Origin: Dyadobacter flavalbus
Lineage (GTDB): Bacteria; Bacteroidota; Bacteroidia; Cytophagales; Spirosomataceae
Length of the DNA: 64,000 bases
NCBI RefSeq assembly: GCF_006149045.1
Contig: NZ_VBSN01000013.1
Location: 1-64,000, forward strand
Direction of reading: 5' to 3'
The translations under genes were made by a program, and so were the position numbers. Of this stretch, positions 24,635 to 32,700 are shown in pieces. Position 1 is the stretch's first letter. Each line of letters starts with the position of its first letter. A model generated the notes under the pieces. That model was not told the origin of the DNA. It worked only from the letters and a program-made list of their open reading frames with translations, and searched no databases.

Positions 24635-25279
24635 ATGAAAGAAAAGATTATTGCACGACTGAGGGCATTGTACCCAGGCGTGAATCTCTCCAAAGCGAGG
24701 TTAGACGAATTTGCAAATCCGGATAAACTCAAAATCACCGACGAAACTACGGAGACTGAAATTGATGAGAAGCTGAACTATCTCAATGCGATTTTGCCGT
24801 TTGCAGAAGTGGCAAAACAAGATGACCGCCTTCGGACGCTTGAAGCAAAAGAGAAAAAACCAGCTGATCCAAAGCCGCAGGATCCACCAAAGCCCGAAGA
24901 TACTCCAAACGACTTGCAAAAGGCTATTGCCGAAGCTGTGCAAGCTGCTGTTGCTCCATTGGTTCAGAAAATCTCTGGCCTTGAAAACGGGAAAACAGCG
25001 GAGTCTCGAAAATCACAACTTGAAGCGAAACTTAAAGACGCTCCTGAACAGTACAAACAGACTATTCTGAAAAACTTTTCCAGAATCAACTTTGAATCTG
25101 ACGAAGCTTTCAACGAATACCTGACTGAGACAGAAACGGATTTAACGGCTTTCACCCAGGACTTGAGCAATCAATCCCTTGCAAACAATGGAAAGCCTTT
25201 CAAGGTAACAACCCCCGGCAACAACAAAGAGGCTTCCAAGGAGGAAGTCGCTGAATTGTCTAAAAACCTCAAAATCTAA
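24635..25279 (+). CDS. Phage scaffolding protein candidate
   Basis: I use ATG 24635 (MKEKIIARLRALYPG), just after an ACACACT element; the longer upstream frame would run through the promoter. The 214-aa protein is highly charged and helical, with a proline-rich hinge (DPKPQDPPKPEDTP, about 90-103) and a coiled-coil core. It lies directly before the decoration and major capsid genes, the usual place for scaffold. Its stop overlaps the next start (TAATG). Assignment rests on composition and position. Confidence 0.7.
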   Translation: MKEKIIARLRALYPGVNLSKARLDEFANPDKLKITDETTETEIDEKLNYLNAILPFAEVAKQDDRLRTLEAKEKKPADPKPQDPPKPEDTPNDLQKAIAEAVQAAVAPLVQKISGLENGKTAESRKSQLEAKLKDAPEQYKQTILKNFSRINFESDEAFNEYLTETETDLTAFTQDLSNQSLANNGKPFKVTTPGNNKEASKEEVAELSKNLKI

Positions 25280-25683
25280 TGGCCGGAGTAACAGCTAATT
25301 TGAATGATGATGGTTATGTTATTGATACCACAAACGATAGTATTGTAATCGTTGAAAGGGTAATGCAAAAGATTGGTGGTACCACTCTTGACGTTACCAA
25401 TTTCGGCCCTTCAATCATCAAATCGGGTCACGTAATCATTAAAGAAACTGCGACAGGGAATTACAAACCCATGCCGCTTGCCACAAATGACACAGTGTAC
25501 GGATCACTTCCTGCTGGTCATACCTATGCAGGTATTTTGACAGCTACAATTCTGACAAAAGCACCATTCGCCTCGATTCTTGAAGCAGGTAAAGTAAACA
25601 TTGTTGCAATGCCTTATCCAGTAGCTCCAATACTTACTGCCTTGAAAGCCGCCCTTCCTTTAATCATCTTTACGCAAGACTAA
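25279..25683 (+). CDS. Head decoration protein candidate
   Basis: The 134-aa beta-rich protein has the layout of small capsid-decoration or stabilisation proteins, including an AGHTYAGILTATILTKAPFA segment and a C-terminal YPVAPILTALKAALP helix. It sits between scaffold and major capsid genes, as in lambda-like head modules. Translation is coupled to the scaffold gene by a TAATG overlap. No enzyme motif is present. Confidence 0.65.
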   Translation: MAGVTANLNDDGYVIDTTNDSIVIVERVMQKIGGTTLDVTNFGPSIIKSGHVIIKETATGNYKPMPLATNDTVYGSLPAGHTYAGILTATILTKAPFASILEAGKVNIVAMPYPVAPILTALKAALPLIIFTQD

Positions 25684-25686
25684 GCC

Positions 25687-26772
25687 ATGGAACAATCATA
25701 TTTTAAAGACTGGATTGCAAAGTACTTCCCCGGCTTAGTAACGCAGGTTGTTGAGTCGATTAACGGGACACTGAATACACCATCGCCATATTTCCACATC
25801 CGGATGCTCACAAAAGAGTTTTCCGTAACAGGCAAATGGGAGTCGATCAATGCCAATTACACAAATGTAATGGCGGATGTTGTTGCGCTGGATTCTCCAC
25901 TGCCATTGAAAAAGCGTGATTCAATCGGAGGAGCTTCCGGTAAAATCCCTAAAATGGGTGGAAAGCTTCAGTTGAACGAGGAGCAACTTACTGACCTTGA
26001 CACAACCATTGCTGTTGGTGGAACCAAAGCGCAGATTTTTGCCAAGATTTTCGAAGACACCCCGCGTGCAATTAAACTTGTTCCTGAAAGATGTGAGCAG
26101 ATTTTTCTGGAAGGATTGTCAACCGGACTTGCCATTATTGATGACAGTGAAAACGTTGGAGTCGGTATTCGTGTAGACTACAAATACCCAACTGGAAACA
26201 AATTCGGTGTTGCAACATTGTGGTCAAATGCTTCTTCAGCTACACCAATTGACGACATTGAACGAGTTCTTGCCAAAGCTTCTGCTGATGGAAACAGGCC
26301 TGTGACCGTCATGATGGACAAAACAGCTTTGAACAATTTGCTTAAAACTGCACAGATTAAAGAGCAATATGCATGGACGCAGAGCTTTGTCGGTGACAGA
26401 ATACCAAATCTGAGCGAAGATCAGCTTAAAACGCTGTTCCAAAGCAAATTCAGGTTAAATATCGAAATCGTTGATGTCGTTCTTCGCTTTGAAAAAGACG
26501 GAGTTCGCAGCACGGTGAGGCCTTGGGCAGATGGTGCCGTTGTGTTCATCTCTGATCCTACAGTTGGTTCATTGATGTGGTCAAAAGTTGCCGAAATGAA
26601 TCACCCTGTTGCAGGCGTGGCTTATCAAATTGCTGATGAATCCACACTTGTATCGAAATACAGAAAGAACGATCCTGTTGGAGAATTTACTTCTGCACAG
26701 GCAAGGATTCTTCCTGTGATCGGCAACGTAAACAGCATTTACTTACTGGATTCCAAAACTCAACAAGTGTAA
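25687..26772 (+). CDS. Major capsid protein
   Basis: The 361-aa protein follows scaffold and decoration genes. Its content fits an HK97-fold capsid subunit: an N-terminal arm, TVMMDKTALNNLLK in the spine-helix region and a C-terminal P-domain with VGSLMWSKVAEMNHPVAGVAYQIADES. Length and position match, although the HK97 fold cannot be proven by eye. The stop overlaps the next start by one base (TAATG). Confidence 0.85.
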   Translation: MEQSYFKDWIAKYFPGLVTQVVESINGTLNTPSPYFHIRMLTKEFSVTGKWESINANYTNVMADVVALDSPLPLKKRDSIGGASGKIPKMGGKLQLNEEQLTDLDTTIAVGGTKAQIFAKIFEDTPRAIKLVPERCEQIFLEGLSTGLAIIDDSENVGVGIRVDYKYPTGNKFGVATLWSNASSATPIDDIERVLAKASADGNRPVTVMMDKTALNNLLKTAQIKEQYAWTQSFVGDRIPNLSEDQLKTLFQSKFRLNIEIVDVVLRFEKDGVRSTVRPWADGAVVFISDPTVGSLMWSKVAEMNHPVAGVAYQIADESTLVSKYRKNDPVGEFTSAQARILPVIGNVNSIYLLDSKTQQV

Positions 26773-26963
26773 TGGCGAAGAAAAAAGAAACGGGATCTGA
26801 GGGCGGATATGTTGTATTATCCGCCTTCCGGTCCATCGACAACTGGGATGAGGCTTATGAACCAGGCGATGATGTGTCTCATCTTTCAGATGAACGTCTT
26901 GAAAAGCTTGTTGACTTGAAGGTAGTTGGCCTCAAAACCGAAACTCCAAAACAGGACGCATAA
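26772..26963 (+). CDS. Small protein downstream of the major capsid gene, 63 aa
   Basis: This acidic protein has a Lys-rich N-terminus (MAKKKETG) and a compact fold around YVVLSAFRSIDNW ... SDERLEKLVDLKVV. Short proteins of this kind between capsid and connector genes are common in Bacteroidota siphoviruses and may be head-fibre or connector accessory factors. It is coupled on both sides (TAATG junctions). Confidence 0.65.
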   Translation: MAKKKETGSEGGYVVLSAFRSIDNWDEAYEPGDDVSHLSDERLEKLVDLKVVGLKTETPKQDA

Positions 26964-27292
26964 TGGCAACAGTTCGGGAATACATTGCAGCAAAGCTTAA
27001 ACGATACTATATCGACATCACTGACGCTGAGTTGGACGGTATGTTAGCAGACTCCGGCTTGAACGGGGACGACACTTATGCCACTATTCTCAGTAAACCT
27101 GTAAAACAAGCTCTTGTCTCCTTTATTCCCGAACTGTTTCTTGCTCCTGAATCAATCTCGCAAGGCGACTTTACCATTAAAAGAAGCCAAGCCGGATTGA
27201 AGGAGTATTATGCTATTCTGTGCGCTGATCTTGGCATTGGCACTGTAAGCAAGTCCACTCCTAAAATTGTTGACAAAAGCTATAAATGGTAG
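26963..27292 (+). CDS. Head-tail connector adaptor (gp6-like)
   Basis: The 109-aa helical protein (MATVREYIAAKLKRYYIDITDAELD...) has the size and location of the HK97 gp6/SPP1 gp15 adaptor, which forms a ring under the portal. It lies after the major capsid gene and before the head-closure gene, and overlaps the latter by 7 nt. Assignment is from synteny and the helical pattern. Confidence 0.65.
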   Translation: MATVREYIAAKLKRYYIDITDAELDGMLADSGLNGDDTYATILSKPVKQALVSFIPELFLAPESISQGDFTIKRSQAGLKEYYAILCADLGIGTVSKSTPKIVDKSYKW

Positions 27293-27606
27293 CGGGCCTG
27301 TATCCATATGATCTGAAAAAGAGCGATCCCGATGGCGGCTTTGTCAATTCAAGAGGCAATGTATTTGCTGGTTCAGAGTCTTGGAAAACGCTTTGTAAAT
27401 GTCGTGACGAACAATCCGGTGAACGCGAAGTGCAAGGTGCTGACGGTGTATACTACACTTATTCTGCCATTGTCTACGCGCCAAAATCTTGTCCTGATCT
27501 TAAAAAAGGCGACAGGGTCCAGGTTGTAAGCGAAGGCAAAGTACGGGTTGAAGAAACGGTCAAGAATTTCAGCAGGGACTTTTTTCATTGCAGGATATGG
27601 CTATAA
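27286..27606 (+). CDS. Head closure or head-tail joining protein candidate
   Basis: The 106-aa beta-rich protein contains KCRDEQSGEREVQGADGVYYTYSAIVYAP and LKKGDRVQVV, a small beta-barrel pattern like head-completion proteins (SPP1 gp16 type). It overlaps genes on both sides (7 nt upstream, 10 nt downstream), so the connector genes form one coupled block. Confidence 0.65.
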   Translation: MVAGLYPYDLKKSDPDGGFVNSRGNVFAGSESWKTLCKCRDEQSGEREVQGADGVYYTYSAIVYAPKSCPDLKKGDRVQVVSEGKVRVEETVKNFSRDFFHCRIWL

Positions 27607-28055
27607 AAGCAACGTTTGACCAGAACAGCATTGCAGCCTACATCCAGAGCAAGGTTGACAAGATCGATCAGGCCATTTTGAACCGGCTGAAATATTTGGG
27701 TGAGCAGCTTGTGAATCATGCGCGCGAGTTCGGTTCCTATATGGATCAAACCGGAAACCTCCGCAACTCGATTGGTTACGTGATCCTGAAAGACGGTAAA
27801 ATGGTTGTTCAGAATTTTCAAAAGACTTCACAAAAGCCAGGTGCAAAAGGTGTCAGAGAAGGTCAGCAGCTTGCCAACTCGTTGAAAGTTGAATTCCCGA
27901 AAGGATACGCTTTGATTGTGGTTGCCGGGATGAACTATGCCGCTTCTGTTGAATCTCGTGGTCGCAATGTTCTGGACAGTGCCGAGCAGCTTGCTAAAAC
28001 CGAAATGCCGCGCATGATCTCGGAATTAAAGCTGAATATTAACAAGATGAAATGA
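27597..28055 (+). CDS. HK97 gp10-like neck/tail-completion protein
   Basis: I use ATG 27597; the TTG at 27588 is a less likely start. The 152-aa protein has the gp10-like pattern: a long N-terminal helix (KVDKIDQAILNRLKYLGEQLV), GSYMDQTGNLRNSIGYVI, and a glycine-rich strand near YALIVVAGMNYAASVE. This family acts in tail completion at the neck. It overlaps both neighbours. Confidence 0.8.
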   Translation: MAIKATFDQNSIAAYIQSKVDKIDQAILNRLKYLGEQLVNHAREFGSYMDQTGNLRNSIGYVILKDGKMVVQNFQKTSQKPGAKGVREGQQLANSLKVEFPKGYALIVVAGMNYAASVESRGRNVLDSAEQLAKTEMPRMISELKLNINKMK

Positions 28056-28456
28056 GAACAACCGCGGAAGCAGAAACCATAGTTTACCAGTTCATCAAGG
28101 CAAGCGCATTGGATGAAGCCGTAACCGGTGGCGTGTTCAAGTGGAAACGGCCAAATGATTCAAAGCTGGAAGACATTGTCATCAATTCGCTTCCGGTCAC
28201 AGTCAACAGCATTCAACGTATGACTGTAAACGTGAACATTTATGTCGCTGATGTTCCTTATCCCGGCTTAAACTTCACAACGCAGGATTCGGGACGTATT
28301 GAAGAACTTGCCGGTATTGCAATGAATCTTTTTGAAGAAGTACAAGGCCAGTATTACGATTTCAGGGTTGAAACGCAAAGCATATTCGAAGAGCCGGACA
28401 TTGACCAGCATTACATCAACTTCCGGCTTCAGTTCCAGTTTTACGAAACAGATTAA
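28052..28456 (+). CDS. Tail terminator candidate
   Basis: The 134-aa protein follows the gp10-like gene with an ATGA overlap and precedes the tail tube gene, the usual slot of the tail-terminator protein that caps the tube. Its alternating strands (ITVNVNIYV-type segment, then FRLQFQFYET at the end) fit that fold. Assignment is from order and size. Confidence 0.6.
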   Translation: MRTTAEAETIVYQFIKASALDEAVTGGVFKWKRPNDSKLEDIVINSLPVTVNSIQRMTVNVNIYVADVPYPGLNFTTQDSGRIEELAGIAMNLFEEVQGQYYDFRVETQSIFEEPDIDQHYINFRLQFQFYETD

Positions 28457-28465
28457 GAATTTTTA

Positions 28466-28475
28466 AACACACACT
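28466..28475 (+). promoter_or_regulatory. ACACACT start element
   Basis: AACACACACT lies 3 nt before the tail-tube ATG at 28479, the first uncoupled gene after the connector block. Confidence 0.6.
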
Positions 28476-28478
28476 ATA

Positions 28479-28985
28479 ATGGGATTAACAAGAGGTACAA
28501 GTGATGTCCAAATCGGTGACATTTCCGAAGATGGCGATGTAGCAACAGAATGGACTACAATAGGCAAGATCTACGCCGATAGTACGGCTCAGTTGCTTGA
28601 TGGTGACGACACAACAAAAGATTTTAACTCCATTCAGGATGATCAGCCGGTTGACAGGGATGTAACTCCGGGCCCAACAAACATTACGCTTTCTTTAATG
28701 GACCTGACTGCTGCAAATCTTCAACTGTTTTTTGGAGGTACTGTGACCGGCACAACAGAGGCTAACAAAGTTTGGACAGCTCCGAGACAAAAGCCGGTTA
28801 TTTATAAATCGCTCAAGATCATTCCGAAAAAAGGAAAGATAATCACCATTGTAAAAGCCCAAATTTCTGCCAAGAAGAACTTCAACCTTCAAAAAGACGG
28901 CTTGTTTTTAGGTGATTTGAACATTGCAGTATTAACACCGGACAAGCCAGAAATCGGACCATACACAATCGGACCGGAAGTATAA
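28479..28985 (+). CDS. Major tail (tube) protein
   Basis: The 168-aa protein begins MGLTRGTSDVQIGDISEDGD and continues with beta-rich repeats typical of tail tube subunits (IYADSTAQLLDGDD, PTNITLSLMDLTAANLQLFFGG). It lies between terminator and tail-chaperone genes as in other long-tailed phages. It is followed by an intrinsic terminator, which would raise its transcript level over the genes downstream. Confidence 0.82.
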   Translation: MGLTRGTSDVQIGDISEDGDVATEWTTIGKIYADSTAQLLDGDDTTKDFNSIQDDQPVDRDVTPGPTNITLSLMDLTAANLQLFFGGTVTGTTEANKVWTAPRQKPVIYKSLKIIPKKGKIITIVKAQISAKKNFNLQKDGLFLGDLNIAVLTPDKPEIGPYTIGPEV

Positions 28986-29010
28986 GTCATTACACACTTG
29001 ATGAACATAA

Positions 29011-29035
29011 AAGCCTCCAATGCGAGGCTTTTTTT
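29011..29035 (+). terminator. Intrinsic terminator after the tail tube gene
   Basis: AAGCCTC (29011-29017) pairs perfectly with GAGGCTT (29024-29030) around a 6-nt loop, followed by five more T. It probably gives partial termination between abundant head/tube products and low-copy tail assembly factors. Confidence 0.82.
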
Positions 29036-29039
29036 GAAT

Positions 29040-29046
29040 ACACACT
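29040..29046 (+). promoter_or_regulatory. ACACACT start element
   Basis: ACACACT directly abuts the ATG at 29047, only a few bases after the terminator T-run. Confidence 0.6.
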
Positions 29047-29547
29047 ATGGAAGAACAAGATTTTGACCAAGTTGAGGCTGAGAAAAGAGAACTTGACATA
29101 CTCAACAGTAAGGGAGTGGCCTTTGAAGTTGGTAAGCGGTGGACTGGCTGGCTGAGTAAAAACAAAACCCGCACTTTCACTATTAAGCCGCATTATCTGG
29201 GAGTAATGGACCGGCTCAGTGCTGAATTTATTCATCTTGATCTTGATGAAGAATTGATCAAGGCGGATACACTGCTTGAAGCGCGCAAGCTTACCGGAAG
29301 ACATGCGAGAAGATGCGCCAAGATTGTCGCTATTTCCGTCCTGAATAACAATCCGTTTTACTTCCTGCTTGTCGGGTTTCTCACCGGATATTTCATGTGG
29401 CGTATTGATTCGCGGATGCTGTTTCAATTAACAGTTATCATAAACGGAATGAATAACTACAAGGATTTTATCGACTCTATCAGATACCTGTCGATCGCGA
29501 GGACGACGAAACCGCAGCTGATGGAGAATCAGATCAACGAGGATTAA
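29047..29547 (+). CDS. Tail assembly chaperone, short form (gpG-like)
   Basis: The 166-aa protein lies between tail tube and tape measure, the fixed position of the lambda gpG-type chaperone. It has an acidic N-terminus and a hydrophobic helix (FYFLLVGFLTGYFMW, about 100-114). The family normally makes a second, frameshifted product; here a coding frame in -1 continues past its end (see the next entry). The chaperone coats the tape measure during tail assembly. ACACACT abuts the start codon. Confidence 0.78.
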   Translation: MEEQDFDQVEAEKRELDILNSKGVAFEVGKRWTGWLSKNKTRTFTIKPHYLGVMDRLSAEFIHLDLDEELIKADTLLEARKLTGRHARRCAKIVAISVLNNNPFYFLLVGFLTGYFMWRIDSRMLFQLTVIINGMNNYKDFIDSIRYLSIARTTKPQLMENQINED

Positions 29548-29771
29548 AAAGTCCTCATGGATCCCGCGGTTCTATTTGTGCTCATTTCGGATGGTCACTG
29601 AAATACCTGTTGTGGGGTGAGCCATGGATTGTCATACAACGCATGCTGATCGATGCCCCTTCTTACAAGAAAAAGAAAACCGATTCCGATGGAAACCGGA
29701 AAGGAAAGGCCATGAGCCATGATCAATTAGCTGACTTCCTTCAGGCAAAAATCAACACACTACCTCGATGA
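29457..29771 (+). CDS. -1 frameshift extension of the tail assembly chaperone (gpGT-like)
   Basis: Frame -1 relative to the chaperone is open from 29457 and ends at TGA 29769-29771, overlapping the tape-measure start. It reads like a real protein end: YQIPVDREDDETAADGESDQ, then GSICAHFGWSLKYLLWGEPW and a Lys-rich tail. Acidic linker plus a compact aromatic domain is typical of the T part of gpGT in Bacteroidota phages. The shift must occur after the -1 stop at 29454-29456 and before 29547. The best candidate is the TTTT-A at 29466-29470, where tRNA-Phe could slip; it is not a canonical heptamer. The fusion would be about 241 aa. Confidence 0.72.
   Translation, partial: LQGFYRLYQIPVDREDDETAADGESDQRGLKSPHGSRGSICAHFGWSLKYLLWGEPWIVIQRMLIDAPSYKKKKTDSDGNRKGKAMSHDQLADFLQAKINTLPR
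29754..29761 (+). promoter_or_regulatory. ACACACT start element
   Basis: AACACACT lies 6 nt before the tape-measure ATG at 29768, inside the chaperone extension frame. Confidence 0.5.
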
Positions 29772-32700
29772 ACAATAACAACGGCGCCTTATCATTTGAT
29801 GCTACCATAGCCAATTCGCAGTTTCAAAAGAGCATTACCGAAATGCAAAACAGCATCCGGGGCTTGGCAACCAATGTTCAAAACGAGACAAAGGGCATTG
29901 ATTCCGCTTTTCAGAACCTTGGAAGGATCGCGGCCGGTGCATTTGCCTTCAATGAACTCAGGCAGCTTCCCGGCAAACTGATTGAGGTACGCGGCGAGTT
30001 TCAGCAACTTGAAATTGCGTTCAATACCATGCTTGGCAGCAAAACAAAGGCTGACAAGTTGTTTGCTGATGTGGTTAAGCTGGCCGCAACAACTCCGTTC
30101 GACTTAAAAGGTGTTGCTAGTGGTGCGAAACAATTGCTTGCTTACGGTGTAGCCAGTCAGGATGTGACGGCAACACTTACAAAGCTGGGCGATATTGCTG
30201 CCGGTTTATCCATTCCGCTTGGTGATCTCACCTACTTATATGGTACAACCCGGACACAAGGAAGATTGTTTGCTGCTGACTTAAATCAGTTCGTTGGTAG
30301 AGGTATTCCGTTAATCGCACTGCTTGCTGAACAGTTCAAAGTTACCGAAGGCGAAGTAAAGGGGCTTGTTGAACAAGGTAAAGTAGGCTTTCCGGAAGTT
30401 GAAAAAGCCATCAATAAACTAACAAGCTCAGGCGGAATGTTTGCCGGCCTGATGGCGGAACAATCTAAATCGCTGACTGGTCTTTATGCAAACTTTCAGG
30501 ACGCGGTCGAGCAAGCATTCAACCAGGTTGGCAAAAGTCAGGAAGGTATTTTAGGTGATTCGTTAAAGTTCGGCACTGCCGTTGTTCAGAATTACCAGCC
30601 AATTCTGGATGTGCTGACTGTTCTTGTTGCAACATACGGAACATACCGGGCTGCAATCATTGCGACTTCCGCTATTCAATCGCTTGCCGCTTCGCAAGGT
30701 GCAATCAAATCATTCTTTGCGCTTGCAGGTTCAATCCGGTCCGCTGCAGATGCACAGGCACTTTTCAATCTGGTAACAAAAGCCAATCCGTATGTAATTG
30801 CCGCCACTGCGCTGGTGAGTTTGATTACTGCCGTTGCATTGTTCAGAGATACAGCCACAGAAGCGCAGAAAGCACAAGAGCGCCTGAATGGTGAGATTGA
30901 AAAAGCGGACAAAATCGACATTGAAAGAAAAATCAAGGTTGATCAGCTGCGTAAATCCATTCAGGATGAAAACCTGAGCCAGGAAGAACGCAAAAGGAAA
31001 TTGCAGGAATTAATCGCACTTTCTCCTTCCCATTTAAGCGCGATCAATGCCGAGAATATTGCCACTGCTGAAAGCACCAAAGCAATTGAGGATTACATTA
31101 CCGCAGCCAAGGAGCGCATGAACCAGCAGGCTCTTTTTGATGAAAAAGAAAAAACGCGGGCCCGGATCAAAGAACTGAAATCCGGCAAGGCAGATGATGA
31201 GTACACGCCTACCTTATTTGAAGGATTGGGTCTTGCCATGGGTCAAAAGTACGGCAAAGTGGACCTTGCAAAAGAAGGCGCCATCATCACCCGTAAAAAC
31301 CGGGATCAGGCAGTTAAGGAACTTGAAGATTACGAGAAAACACTTGTTGCAAAATCCCGTGAAGGCATCGAGAAAAGAAGGGCCCAGAGAGCAGCAGCAA
31401 TATCTGACGAAAAAGCGGATGCTGATAAAACGGTCAAATTCTACGATGAGCAGATAAAGAAACTGGAAGAAAGCCAGGCTGACGCAACATCCGCATCCGG
31501 TTTCAATTCCCTTCAAAAACAGATTGACCAACTGGATGCCAAGCGCAGGAAAATAACCGGCGAACTGACCAAAGAACAGCAGAAGTACGCCAAGGATGCC
31601 GAGAAAGTAGGTCCGTACGGCTCACTTTCCTACTGGGATAACATTGCCAGAAAAGCGCAGGAAATCATTGATAAAACGCCCGGCAAGAACACGGCTGTCC
31701 TTTCCGCTCAAACCAAGATCAAAGCCGATGCCGAGAAAAAAGCCGAGGACATCCGCAAGGCATACGCCATCAAGAACTTTGACGATGAATTGACCCAAAA
31801 ACGTCAGCAGTACGAACTTTATCAACGCTGGGTCGATGCATACGGCAAAGAAGCAGCAGACAAGCAGTTCAGTAACCTTGTTGCCGGCAATCAATCCTAT
31901 CTTGATTATTTGAATGGCGAGATCCGCAAACTGGAAAGCACAGCCGGATATACCAAGCTGAACGATACAGATGCCGGGAATCTGGCTAAACTCAATGCTG
32001 AACGTGACGCCATTCTCGGCAAAGACACCGCGCTGGAAGTCTTCAACCAGAAATTGCAGGACACTGAAGACAATGCAGAATCGCTGACTGATGCAATTGT
32101 TCAACTGCGCAATATTCAATCACAGCTTGGCGAGGCAAAAACCGGTGATGATTTTGAGCAGCGCAAGGCACTGGCTGAAAGGATTCTGAATCTTGAAAAG
32201 CAGCGAAAAGATCAGCTCAGGTCTTTTTTATCCGAAGTTGCAGGTTCAGAAGAACGCCGCTTTGAGATAGAGAAGTACTACAATAATCTCAGGATTGAGC
32301 TTGATGAACAATTCTCAGACAAATCTTCCGAGGGCTATAAAAAGCGAGCAGAAGAGATCGAGAGAAAACGTAATGAGGCTTTGCGTGGAGAGAAAGAGCA
32401 TCTTTTAGAGGAATCTCAGGCATACCGTGAACTTGAAAAAGTTATCATGGAAACCGGAGTGAAAGCCCTTGAAATCAAGATCAAGCGCACTCAGGCTGCC
32501 GCTGAAACAGCAAAAACCAAATTAGGAGAAGAAAGTGAGGAATATAAAAGGCAGGCCAAGGAGCTGCAAGGGCTTAATGCTCAATTATCGGATGCAAAAC
32601 TAAATAAGCTGTCAGAGTACGCAAGTCTTGTCGGTGCACTCGGTGATGCTCTGGAAAGTATTGGCGGCACTGCTGGAGAAATAGGTGGTGCATTAACTGG

